Under the pieces are notes generated by a model. That model was not told the origin of the DNA, searched no databases, and saw only the letters and a program-made list of their open reading frames with translations. The position numbers and the translations under genes were made by a program. A stretch of 64,000 nt of DNA from Akebia trifoliata (lineage: Eukaryota > Streptophyta > Magnoliopsida > Ranunculales > Lardizabalaceae), in assembly GCA_017979445.1 (NCBI GenBank), contig CM030710.1:18462248-18526247 (forward strand), written 5' to 3'. Below, in pieces: positions 1 through 10,439 of this stretch. Positions within the stretch are counted from its first letter, which is position 1. The number at the start of each line of letters is the position of its first letter.

Positions 1-589
1 ACTTATTGAAAATGAAAAATTATAGAATAATTAGTTAAAGATCAAGAGACTCAAGGAAGGGACCCTTTTCATAATAGATAAGGTACCTATTTATAAAATG
101 AATAAGGGATTCTAGAAGGATCCTTTTTGAGAGTTAGTCAAAAATTGATTGCTTCATGCATAGGTAGAATTTCCGCACAAAAATAGGACGAGCTTTTCTA
201 CTTTTATTTTGTCGTTGATAGAGCTTTCTGTGCTGCGATGATACTAGCTCATAAATGGCTGAGCTTTGGCTTGGGTCCTTCAAGCACTTTTTTATTTGGA
301 AAGCAAAGTTGAAACTTTGATTTTGTGTTCCATTTTGTCTTTCTGATCTTTGACCTGCATATTTGATTACACGAGTAATTAGTTTTTTAACAAACGTATT
401 ATTTCATCCAATTATGCATACTTAAGATGATATTTCATGCAAAATGATAATATGATACATAAACATGATTATTAACTAATAATAGTAAAATTAGGCTTAA
501 ACTGTGATAAATGTTTGGGAAAAGGGTAAAGAAATCAGGATTTAAGTCATTGATCAGATTTGAATACGTACGATTTTCAATAATAGAAT
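1..589. other. No gene recognised; AT-rich flank
   Basis: All frames are full of stops and no retrotransposon domain or repeat pair could be recognised here. It lies upstream of a Tat-lineage pol remnant on the + strand, so it may be decayed internal sequence of that element, but nothing in the bases proves this. Confidence 0.4.
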
Positions 590-1080
590 CATTGCAACGT
601 CACTACCGACCGAGAAAGAGTACAAGGATGAAGATAAAGAAGATACAAGCCTAACTACCTAGATAGTTATTAAGAAGAAAGTCAATTACGTACCATTTGG
701 GGGACTAAAAAAAATAAAATGAATATGTTTTCATAATGATAAAAATGTTTTCCGTGTTTCAATGAAGAAAGGCATCTTTTATATTTACCCTCGTAAAAAA
801 ACCATTTGAACAATTTTTTTTTGAAGAACAGAGTCACTTTAATGCCATTGTCGGATGAGGGAGAGTCTGAGAAAGAAAAGGAAGAAGTTACAAGCATACC
901 TACCCAAACAATCATTAAGGAGAAAGTCTGTTACATACTGTTTGGGTGGCTAAAAAAATAAAATGAATATTTTTTCATAATAATAAGAATGTTTTTTATA
1001 TTTTCATTGAAAAGAGGCATATTTTATTTTACTTTTCAAAAAAACCCAAACAATTTTTTTCTCATTATAAGATGTCATTT
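590..1080. repeat. Two-copy tandem duplication, period about 244 bp
   Basis: Two adjacent units (about 590-835 and 836-1080) share the same order of landmarks: an A-rich stretch with a GAGAAAG-type core, a GTACCATTTGGG or ATACTGTTTGGG block, an AAAATAAAATGAATAT block, then an AACAATTTTTTT run. The AAAATAAAATGAATAT landmark recurs about 244 bp apart. The copies have diverged by substitutions and small indels. The duplication sits upstream of the Tat-like pol remnant; tandem repeats are common in non-coding parts of Tat/Ogre elements, so it may belong to that element. Confidence 0.6.
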
Positions 1081-1189
1081 CGTTAAATAATGTGTTACTA
1101 AGAATATCTTATTGGCACTGTTTTCTTGTTATTTTAGTCATGGCATTTAAAATTAAACAAAATTCACATGCCTTGAAGGATCCAGTCAT

Positions 1190-1485
1190 AATTGGAGGCT
1201 CAACATTTTGTCTCCCTACAAAAATTCTTAAGTACCAAAATGGTCCAACAATGCTAGAGGTACACCAAAAATCTAGTGCCTTAAATGTTCCAACTCAAAT
1301 TAGAGGCATATAAAAAATCCTTATGCCTAGAATGGTTCAACTAAGGCTGAAGGCACACCTTTAATTATTAAACTGCCCATAATGGTCCAACAATGCTTGA
1401 GGTACTCAAAATTCACCGATAAAGGATAAAAACTCTAAGATACCCTTCAATATTCAAGCTCCCTGAATGGTCTAGCCACGTTAGA
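1190..1485. repeat. Degenerate short repeats with a GGTCCAACAATGC core
   Basis: A core reading AATGGTCCAACAATGCTAGA, followed by GGTAC, recurs in more or less mutated form near 1243, 1287, 1327, 1379 and 1454, with uneven spacing of about 40-75 bp. The copies fall in different reading frames, so no intact repeat protein is implied now. It lies just before the RT of the Tat remnant. Confidence 0.5.
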
Positions 1486-1584
1486 GGTACTTTCATCGAA
1501 TTCATGATACCCAAAAAATGTGTGCGTTCCCCAATTGGGAATCTTCCATGAAAAACATAAATGGTATGTCAGCTTGGTAACAAT

Positions 1585-2671
1585 ATTACGAGATTATGTG
1601 GATGTATGTGCATGAAATTATGATGCCAATGGAGATTACTTCACATAAGTTGGTCATATATCCTAACTTTCAACCGGTTAAACAAGCACATCGAAAATTC
1701 AAGCATGAAGTTGAATTGTAGATAAGGTGTGAAGTAGAGAAACTAATTAGTGCAAAGTTCATCAGGAAAGAGAAATATTTGGATTGATTGGTCAACATCA
1801 TACCAATAAAGAAGTAGAATGGATAACTTCGTGTTTGTGTGGATTTTTGGGATTTGAACAAGGCGTGTCCAAATGACGAATTCCCATTGCCTAATATGGA
1901 TATCATGACCGATTATATATATCGACATCAAATATTCAGCTTCATGGATTGGTATAGTGGGTACAATCAGATCAATATGGCTCTTGAGAACGTTCCAAGA
2001 CTTCGTTCATCACTCTAATGGGTGTCTGCTACTACACAATAATGTCATTTTCCTTGAAAAATGTAAGTACTACATATCAAATAGCGATAAGTAAAATATT
2101 TGGGGACAGGATGCATAAGGAAGTTGGAAAGTATGTCGACCATATAGTCATCTATTCAAAAACTCTAGAAGATCACAATTCTACATTACAACGAGACTTG
2201 GACTGCAAACAACAAATCACTTAGAATGAATCCATTGAAGTGTGGTTTTTGTATGACTATTGGCAAATTCCTAGGGTTCATGGTCAAATATAAGGACATC
2301 AAGCTAAATCCTACAAAACTGAAGGCCATCAAAGAATTTCTAAGACCAAGTTCAATAAAACATGTCAAGAGTTTCCTAAGAAAGATTTCGTACATTTAAC
2401 GTTTTATCCATAATTTGTCTAAAAAGGCATTACCTATTATGTGATTGTTTAAGAAGGATATATCGTTTGTATGGAACGATAATTGCTAGCTTGCTTTTGA
2501 GTGAATAAATGAAGAATTATTGAAAGTACCAAAACTTATGTCACTAGTGGATGGAAAGTAGTTGTTATTGTATCTATCGTCTACAAATAATACAATGTGT
2601 GTACTTCTGGCTTACGATGATGAAGGCATCGAGAAGCTAATTTATTATCTAAGCAAGGTGTTATTCCCTAC
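1585..2671 (+). pseudogene. Tat-lineage Ty3/gypsy pol, upstream part (RT and start of RNase H), interrupted
   Basis: This is the reverse transcriptase of an old Tat-lineage element, read only by switching frames. Matching blocks in order are LLRDYVDV near 1590, RVCVDF and LNKACPNDEFPLP at about 1828-1895, FSFMDWYSGYNQI near 1932-1975, SKIFGDRMHKEVGKYVDHIV near 2090-2150, the thumb/connection (FLGFMVKYKDIKLNPTK) near 2265-2325, and RNase H ending at YYLSKVLFPTD. The catalytic motif reads YVDH where the family has YVDD, so even this segment would be inactive, and many stops are present. The gene stops abruptly at 2671, where Athila-1 begins, and resumes at 20661. The order of blocks is seen directly; the lineage is assigned from the motifs and the extra RNase H in the downstream half. 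Confidence 0.85.
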
Positions 2672-3920
2672 TGATCAGTGTCTCAAAACATTGATTTATC
2701 CATACTTTTCTCAAGCCTTTATCTCGATATCTGTCCTTATTTCATTAGATTAGATAAATAAGTATGTTAAGCCTCAAATTACCTTATTTCATGTTATACC
2801 ATGTTAATTAGGCTTAATTGCATAAAATAATTGTAAATATCAGGAAATTGATCGTGTTTATTCATTGTATAGGTTAATGATCAATTCATTTAGATAAATA
2901 CCACATCACTTAAGCAAGAGTACAATGCAGTCAAGAAGTCAGAGCAAACAACCAATCAAAAACTAAGATCTGGAGATCTTCAGAATAATGCAACGCAATC
3001 AAACCTCAATGTGGTGTAAGCCACCTCGGTTGGATCATCCTTCGAGAACACCTCAAGTTTATAAATAGATCATTTTCCAATTTGGAAAGGGGTCTTGGGT
3101 CTCTTTGCCCTAGTCCTTAGGTTCTTGTCCTCCCAATGCCTTTGACAATTTTTATATAATTTTAATTTTCTAGTTAGGTTTTATTTTAGCAACTTCTATA
3201 ATTTTTATCATGAATACAAGTGTTGTTTCTTTTACTTTCCTTTGTATCCTTGCCATGACCATAGGTTAGACTCCCCTCATTAATGAGAAGAGGAAGCTTA
3301 GGAGTAAGCTTTAATTTTATGTTATTTCTTTATCCTTCTATGTTCTTTATAATGTTTCAGGATTCACTTTAAGATTTTATCTAACTCTAATGGATCAAAG
3401 CTTTAGTTGAATCTCTACACCTTATATGCTTAACTTAGATATTTCATTCTTGGATAATATCAAGATATAACATACTTAAACTAGATATTTGGTAGTAGGG
3501 ACCTCAAACCTTAGTGTGTGAAGAGTCCTAACTATTGTGTTTTCTAAAAAAACTTCATGCCATATCTTCCTACTCAAGAGCTCACATTAAGCCCTTGTGG
3601 TTGAGTGCAAAGAAGGATAAACTCAAATACAATTTTATGCATTTGAGTTTTTGTGTTAATCCTAGGTTACTCTAATCACTAATGGTTTTATCTCTTTAGT
3701 TTACTTATTATAATTTTCTATTCTATTATTTTAATTTCCATCAATATTTTACTCTCCATTTTGTTTTATAAAAATACAAAAATAAGTTTGAATTGTAACT
3801 TAGATTAACTTCATTTCTTGTTAACTTGGTAACATCCCCCTTTCCTCTTGGGTTTGATCCCCCACTTTCCCACAAGTTAAGGAGAGTATAAATATTAATT
3901 TTCGACTAGAGTGAATCTTA
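2672..3920 (+). repeat. Athila-1 5' LTR
   Basis: It begins TGATCAGTGTCTC and ends GTGAATCTTA, where the canonical CA has become TA. It matches 19328-20660 throughout, for example the GATTAGATAAATAAGTAT block, the TATAAATAGATCATTTT promoter block and the TTGGTAACATCCCCC block. The primer site follows six bases later. Confidence 0.9.
3060..3067 (+). promoter_or_regulatory. TATA box of Athila-1 5' LTR
   Basis: TATAAATA sits about 390 bp into the LTR and is kept in the 3' LTR (19784-19791) and in Athila-B's LTR (54337-54344, minus strand). This is the expected Pol II start of the element RNA; use today is not shown. Confidence 0.65.
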
Positions 3921-3926
3921 GAATTT

Positions 3927-3944
3927 TGGCACCGTTGCCAGAGA
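3927..3944 (+). other. Primer binding site, tRNA-Asp type, Athila-1
   Basis: TGGCACCGTTGCCAGAGA differs at three positions from the complement of the plant tRNA-Asp 3' end that Athila elements use. It follows the 5' LTR after six bases (GAATTT), the usual Athila arrangement. Confidence 0.85.
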
Positions 3945-5133
3945 AAGGTGTAGTTATTCTAAGTTGGTTGAAGTTAATTTTCGTTGTTCTTTTCTTTTTT
4001 CTTTTTTTATTTTTCATTTCTATTTCTATTTTCTATAGATCCAATTTTTTTTTTCAGAAAATTAAAAAAATATGTGTTCATTACAACCAATGAGAAAATC
4101 CAAGATTTGTGTGAAAATTTCAGACACAGATCCTAAAATTTCAATGTGACGCAATGAACTATTAATTGCATCACATTGAGTCTAGAGAGTTAAGTCTTCA
4201 AATTTTAACACAACTCTTATTTTTTACTTTTGGTATGTAATAGTAGGTTTAGTTTTTATTTTTTTCTTTTATGTTTTCTTCAGTTTTTAACACTTTATTT
4301 CTTTTATAGGTTGGAGAATTGTTGAACAAAAAAATCAAGTTCAATCTATTAGATCCAAGATTCAGTCCATTATGTTGTGTATATATATATATATATATAT
4401 ATAAATATATATATATAATTAGATTTCTTTTCTATTTTAAATCCATTTGTATTAAGAATATTGTAAAACTTTCATTAGTTCATTAAGTATCCAAGAATGC
4501 TTAGACTGTAATATACAAGGGAAAGACAACGGTTGGATAATATCGTTACAACTCCTTAAGTTCACACACCAAAATTGGAGTTGGTCACTTAAGTCGACTC
4601 AATCCGTCTTCACCCATTTAGCATGAAAAGTAAATTAGAAACACCCACGCTTTTATTTGCTACTGGGTTACTCCTTGCCTTTATTTATTATTTTTCACTT
4701 TGCACACACTTGGATTAGTTAATTAAGTTTAGTAAAGAGCTCTCATTTTCTAGGGATGACACCATAGGATAAGGAGTGGAGGTCATTATCAATTCCTTAC
4801 TCTAATTAGGATAACCAACTCACTAGTCATCCAATGAAATTAATTAAAATCAATTAGACTTGAGTATAGCGCCCACGAGTTCAATAGGAGAAATTCATTT
4901 CAAGGTGCATCGATTGCGCTTTTTAATCATTTTTGGTATCTAGTAAGATCTTATCCTTTAAGGGGATAGACTCCGTCTATTCTAGAAAGAATGTGACTTA
5001 AGAGTGCCCTTACTTATGTATTGTGTATCACCTTCGATCTGAAAATTTGAACTTAATTTCATAGAATTGAGTCAGAAGGCTAGTTATGTTATTTGTATCT
5101 AGTTAGGAGTTGTCTAGAGTTAGGAAACCTATC
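3945..5133 (+). other. Athila-1 untranslated leader
   Basis: Non-coding leader between the primer site and gag. From about 4490 to 5133 it aligns almost continuously with the reverse complement of 61640-62290, the leader of Athila-B. Shared blocks include CACACACCAAAATTGGAGTT, GTGGGTT-type ACTGGGTTACTCCTTGCCTT and ATTAATTAAAATCAATTAGA. A poly-pyrimidine stretch lies near 3985-4030 and an AT repeat at 4381-4417. Tekay-2 is inserted at its 3' end. Confidence 0.75.
4381..4417. repeat. (AT)n microsatellite
   Basis: About 37 bases of AT dinucleotides with one AAAT interruption, inside the Athila-1 leader. Confidence 0.9.
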
Positions 5134-5719
5134 TAGGTTGCAAAACCACGAATTTTTAATTCGTATCTCGAGAAAAAATAAATAGTGAAATTTTAATAAA
5201 ATCTTGAAAGTGGGACTTAGGGGTAAAACTTTATGATGTTTTTGATCATTTTTAATAGAATCTGACCTTACCATTGGATTCAAAATGATCGAAAAACATA
5301 TTTTAGCCTATAAGCACGCTTAAATGCGAGTCCGAATATAAAAGTTGCAAAATCCTCGATTACCGGGTCAGACCAGGCTAAAATAGTGATTTATTGGTAG
5401 AGAAAGAATTATTAAGATTCGATCATACTATTGGGTTCGTAACGAAAAATTATTGAACATGGACTATTTATTTGTCATTTTTGGAGATCAGGAAGCCAAA
5501 TTATTGTCAAAAACGAAAATGAGATCCAGTTTAGGGGTCACCTCAGGTAAAAAATGTAAAGTTTTTATTGAGATATAATTTATAGAAATTGACTACACCA
5601 TTAGATCCGGAACGAAAAATTAGGCGAAATAGAATATTCATTTGTTAGTTTTGGAGTCTGGATGATCAAGTTATCATCGATCAAAATAATTGACAAAATA
5701 CTGAATTCGTCCCAAATTT

Positions 5720-5729
5720 TATATAAATA
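5720..5729 (+). promoter_or_regulatory. Putative TATA box, Tekay-2 5' LTR
   Basis: TATATAAATA lies about 580 bp into the LTR in a conserved context (after CGTCCCAAATTT) and is repeated at 12228-12237. It is the only good TATA-like match found in the first kilobase. Confidence 0.5.
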
Positions 5730-5859
5730 AAAATTTTAATTTTTTTTTTATAAACTCGTCTTCTCCAACAGTCCAACAACCACTATTTAAAGAAAAAAAT
5801 TATTTTTTTTCTTAAACTTCCACCACAGATCTACGACAAATGGCTCACCGTTGACGATC

Positions 5860-6245
5860 GTTGCAAAAGAGAAAAAGATCCGTAGTCTCGACATCTACAA
5901 AACCCACCCAACCTCTTTCCATTTCACTTTCTTTTTCATTCAATATCGTTAAAAATCAGTCGTATTTGTATACGGAAATTTTGAAATTTTGACTTTGGAT
6001 TTCGTCCGTTTCGGGGTCAAACCGTCTTCCGTCGTAGAAGGAGAAACGTCCGCAGCCTCATTCTCTACATAACCCACCTAAATTCCTTTTGTTTTCTCGT
6101 CTTTTTCACCCCGTATAGTCAAAAATCAGTCGTATTTTTATACAGAGATTTCGTAACTTCGACCTCGGTTTTCATCCGTTTTAGGGTCAAACCGTCCTCC
6201 GTCGCAAAAGGGAGAAAGGACAACGACGTCGAGATCTTCAAAACC
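5860..6245 (+). repeat. Tandem repeat inside Tekay-2 5' LTR, period 170-171 bp
   Basis: The landmark GTTGCAAAAG or GTCGTAGAAG/GTCGCAAAAG occurs at 5860, 6031 and 6201. Each copy is followed by a GAGAAA(A/C)G block, an ACATCTACA or CTCTACATAACCCACC block and a TCGGGGTCAAACCGTC block. There are two full units and a short third. The Tekay-type LTR at 32074-34835 has only one unit at this place. Confidence 0.8.
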
Positions 6246-8275
6246 ACCAAGCCAGATCCAAAAATCAGCCATTTCGAAGTTTGGTCCATCTCGATTTTCG
6301 TACCGATCGCCTCGATTTCTGCGCACGTACTTCGATCTTTTCGCCTAGAGATTGTAAGGAACTCTTAATTTCTATTAATAATCGTAGATTGTTAAAATTG
6401 CACGTAGAATTTTATCGAAAAAAATTTGGATGTATTTCTAAAATATAGAATTCTTTTGTTATTTCAAAAATTCACGCCAGAAATTGCATGTTTGATATGT
6501 TTAATTGTATTTTTAATAAATTATACGTGGGTAGGGTATTTTAACGGGTTATTTCTATAAATTGGGTCTTGTGTACTGCTCAGACCCCGTTTTGATATGA
6601 AATTTGTATTTTTTTCAATATTATTGATAGAAATAAATTCTATAGTTGAAAAATGTGATTTAATATTCAATGAACTCATATTGAGTTGATGAATATCAGA
6701 AAATGGATATTTTATAAAGATGTTGAAAACTGCAAAAATCGAAAAAAGGAAAAAAGGGTATGAAACGGTAAAATGTCAGAGTCACACCCGAGGGGGGATG
6801 TTTGCATTTTACATTGTTGTGTTGTGTTCAGGTTGGTGAACAGATATCCAGGGATAATATTGTTGGTTGCATGTTTATTTAAATTTCTGTTAGCGCGAGG
6901 CGCTGTTTATGTTTCCATTTTGTTATTTATTTTAGGCCGGGTGGCCACACTTGCATGGTAGGAAACTGGATATCCATTCTCAACCTTGTATTGTTAATTT
7001 CTCTTTTGTTTTCAAATGAAAGTAATATATATATGTAACTATTTTTTAGCTGTTAAAGAGTTTGTGAATGCCTGAAGGGATAGTGCGTCATATCAGCCAT
7101 AGTGGTGTACTATCCTGGTATGGGACGCGTATGAGAGTGGAGTCACAACTGGAATCTGGGATATTCCTCTCTATCTTTACCAGTAAACTTGTAATGTAAA
7201 GGTGGTCGTATACGAATGATTTGTATATTTGGGAATCACATGCACGCCTGATAGGCATAGACGAAGATGATTAGTCAGTGATCACTAACAATTTATAGTA
7301 GTCGAACGTTCTGACACATCGAAAAGAGACCCATTGCTTACGGTCACGTCAAACGGCCAGCCTAAGCCGGATAAATGGTCAACCAAACGTGGTAAATGCA
7401 ACGATCGGCCACAAAATCAGGAACTAAAAGTCAGAGAAGAATTATAACATCATGTCTCGACTAGGAGCGATTCAGTCGTGAATCCCAACTCTCTAATTCC
7501 AATACTCAACCATTGTGTATTATGTATAAGTTGTCTTATTTTGATATATAAAATGAAATCCATGTTTAATATTTCCATTTGATCAATTAGATTTGTAAAA
7601 AAAGAGAATGTTATAGTGAGTACTACTGATCGATGTAATGTGAGTTTTAAAATGTTTAGTTGTTCATCCCTGGCTATATGTACCAGTTAATCGTAGTTTT
7701 TCTGTAAAATTTTGTATATTTTAAAATGATTTAGTATGCTTATTCGTTCATGTTAGAAGAGGTTATTGGCAGAAATTGTGTTATTCCTTACTAGGTAACC
7801 ATTGTTACTCACCCTTTATTTCTCTATTTTTTTTAGTTTCAGATCCGAAGCTTGGCTAGGCAGGTATAAAACACGAGTGAGAATCATCTAATGGGTCAGA
7901 TAGACAGCCAGAGTTCGTCACTTGGTGAGTATTGGGGTTATTACCCCTAGTGGTGTCGATTTGTCCAAAAAGTATTATAGATTTTGTTCTGTGCGATAGA
8001 ATTTATGTTAGAGTGAGAAATTTTCGTATAATCCTGTATTATAATTTCTTCTTCCACGCTCTGATCTTTCGTATGTTATTAAACATATATAGGCTTCCGT
8101 TAGTATTATATTTTGTTTGTTATATGCAGGATTGTATGTCGTTTATCAGGTGCAGGTTGAACGCCTTAGAATGCTAACATAAACAGAGGAGACCATGCCG
8201 AAATTTTGAGGTACTACCTAGTACTCCGAGTTTTGACATGGGGTTCTATGTTAGTGTTTGGCGGGGCGCCACAGA

Positions 8276-8287
8276 TGGTATTAGAGC
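8276..8287 (+). other. Primer binding site, initiator tRNA-Met type, Tekay-2
   Basis: TGGTATTAGAGC lies two bases after the LTR end. It differs by one base from TGGTATCAGAGC, the usual complement of the initiator tRNA-Met 3' end in plant chromoviruses. Confidence 0.88.
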
Positions 8288-8596
8288 ATAGCTTTAGATT
8301 CGTATGGGATACAGATCTACTATGTTTATAGTAGTTGGTTGATACCACAGATATTAGAGTGATAATAATAGAGTGTCATTAGGAATTTGATATCTGAGCT
8401 CATTAGTAGTTTCGTATTGGAATTTCGAGTTCTTCCGTGTCTAGAAGTTTATAGAGCCTGTAAGCCTAAGATAGGATTCTAAGTTTGTTATTTAGTATTG
8501 GAAATGGAGTCCATTACTAAGTTCCAAGCTATGATAGTAATTCTTGGTTGCGTAAGAGCAGTTTTGGCCCTCTTCTGATAAGTACCTTAATACGAA

Positions 8597-10310
8597 TGAA
8601 CATAAGCAAGAGGAGTGGACGAGGCAGAGGTTGAAACGCAATAGAGACAGGACAAGTTTTGATCAGACCATTGACCTAATAGCATAGCTAATGTCATTAA
8701 TGAGACAGATGGCTAAGTCTAATATCAAGTTTAGAGAGGAAATATGAATAATACAACCATCACCACCTCGAAGCCAAATGGAAAGAAGGCAATTAGTATG
8801 TAATAAGAAACAAACAATTACGAAACTAGCAAATTTACAGGAAAAATAACAATAAGTGGGGGGTTACATTATAGACATACTAACTCAATGGATAGAAGAA
8901 TTTCATAAGAAATAACAACATATACTACTAAATCCATCGAAAGAAAAATGTTGTGGTATGTTATGAGTGTAACAAATTGGGACATAAATGAAAGTAATGT
9001 TTGGGTCAACGTCAGTTGATTAAGGATGTGTGACTCCCAAAGATGCTAGACAAACCAATGTATGAGATAATAAGGCCACCATATTTTATTAAAGTTGATA
9101 ACATATTCGTACCATCCTGAACATACATGACTAGCGATCGGAAGTGAGAGATGGTACAAGACTTACCACGATTGCAAGGCGCACCACTAAATCCAAGAAA
9201 TGAGGAAGTACTGGACTTCTTTGCAAAAGGAAAATACTATTCAACCTTAGAGACCATTACCACAAGGTCGTGCCTTTGAAGAATAAGAGAATTCCCCAGT
9301 CCAAAGGACAGGTAAATCTAAGGATGTGGTTGTAGAATTTTTAACAATTACGTCCACCCAGATTTGGGGGTTTTTCTGATCAGATTGAGGTCAATGAGTG
9401 GATTTTGAAGACCTAAGAGATTTTGAGTATCATGTAGTGCCCGAGAGATCAGTCGGTGACGGTCGATTACATTCTAATTGGACGAGGATACCAATCATTA
9501 GTAACGTTTTGAGATGAATATATTGGAAAATGGATCGTTCGAGTGGGTAAAATTCAAGAGGATATTTCTTGATAGATTTATATCCGAGATTGCTCGAGAA
9601 ATCAGCACTAAGAGTTTTTGAGATTAGTGCAGGGTAATCTATTAATTATCGACTATGATATGATGTTCATTAGGTTGTCACGATGTGCGTCCGAGCTTAT
9701 CTTGACAAATCTGCAGAAGGCCCGTAGATTCTTTAGAGGACTATAAACTTACCTAAGGGCCAGGAGGTCGATGATTGAGACAACTAATTATATAGATACG
9801 ATGAGCCGAGTTTAAAGGATAAAATGAGAGGAGATAGAGTTACAAACTTCCAGGGGGCAAATGAGTTGACCTTAGACTTCTTTTCCTCCCAGATCAGATT
9901 CGGGCAAAAGGCCGATATATTCGAGACCAATCTCCTCTGGATCAGTGTATCCATAATATAAAACTCCTCCACTACTGAGTTGTAGAGTTTTCTATCACTG
10001 AGTTAGAGAGCAGTTGGAGCTCCAATGATGGTAACGGGGCCAAAGGAATCAACAAGGTAGGTCTAGAGCCTATAGACCCCAGTCTACCAACTGCCTACTC
10101 CACAGAAACCTACGAAGATAAGATCGTTGACATGTTACGTGTGTGATCAAGTGGGATATATCAAGAGAAAATGTCGTCTATCACAGGTGCGAGTAAAGGT
10201 TATGACCCAAGAGAAGGTACTTGTCTCTGACGAAATTTTGGAAAGTACGATTTCTAATTATAATGTGAGAACGTGAAGTTTTACTCAATATTGGTTCCTC
10301 TAGATTATAT
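8597..10310 (+). pseudogene. Tekay-2 gag and start of protease, degenerate
   Basis: Remnants of gag can be followed by comparison with Tekay-3 and Tekay-4. They include the VVEFLTITSTQIWGF-like core from about 9330, the WILKT block near 9398, the ARRFFRGL-like region near 9720-9760, and a zinc knuckle at 10133-10174 (CYVCDQVGYIKRKC) in which the usual His is Tyr. The protease start at 10278-10310 reads VLLNIGSSRLY where the family has VLFDTGSS, so the catalytic Asp is lost. Stops and frameshifts are frequent. After about 10310 the pol homology ends. Inside it, 8755-9230 looks like extra sequence that Tekay-3 lacks. Confidence 0.8.
8755..9230 (+). other. Extra segment in Tekay-2 gag carrying a second zinc-knuckle-like motif
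   Basis: Relative to the same place in Tekay-3 (about 35290-35380), Tekay-2 has roughly 450 bp more. At 8953-9003 this extra part encodes a C-x2-C-x4-H-x4-C pattern (CYECNKLGH followed by Lys and Cys, with two stops). That resembles gag knuckles of other retroelements and lies upstream of the normal knuckle at 10133. No boundary repeats were convincing. It may be a captured or recombined gag fragment. Confidence 0.4.
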
Positions 10311-10439
10311 AATTCTGTGAAGAGTTTGCACACTGGCTAGAGCTAGAAACAACTGATACAGGTCAAGTAATGAAATTATTTATACCATTGGGAGGCCTTG
10401 CGAAGAAAGAATAAGACTTTTGGAAGATCATTTAAGAAC

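Larger units (their letters stand above)
5139..8273 (+). repeat. Tekay-2 5' LTR (3135 bp)
   Basis: It runs from TGCAAAACCACGAATT to GGCGGGGCGCCACA. It matches 11646-14808 with few differences over its whole length. One clear difference is a loss of about 35 bp near 7117, between short TGG direct repeats, which removes one arm of a hairpin kept in the other family members. Small open frames inside it (6773-6961, 7932-8177) recur in the other LTR only because the LTRs are copies. Confidence 0.93.

Noticed and set aside
3927..3944. tRNA-like sequence
   Set aside because: It is a primer binding site complementary to a tRNA 3' end, not a tRNA gene; no cloverleaf can be drawn around it. The same holds for 8276-8287 and 32065-32073.
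2672..5133. Reading 2672-3920 as a solo LTR
   Set aside because: The primer site and Athila leader follow it, and a matching LTR with purine tract exists at 19328-20660.
6773..8177. Small frames repeated at 13275-14712 (62 and 81 codons)
   Set aside because: They recur only because both are LTRs of the same element. The 62-codon frame is not intact in the other family LTRs I compared.
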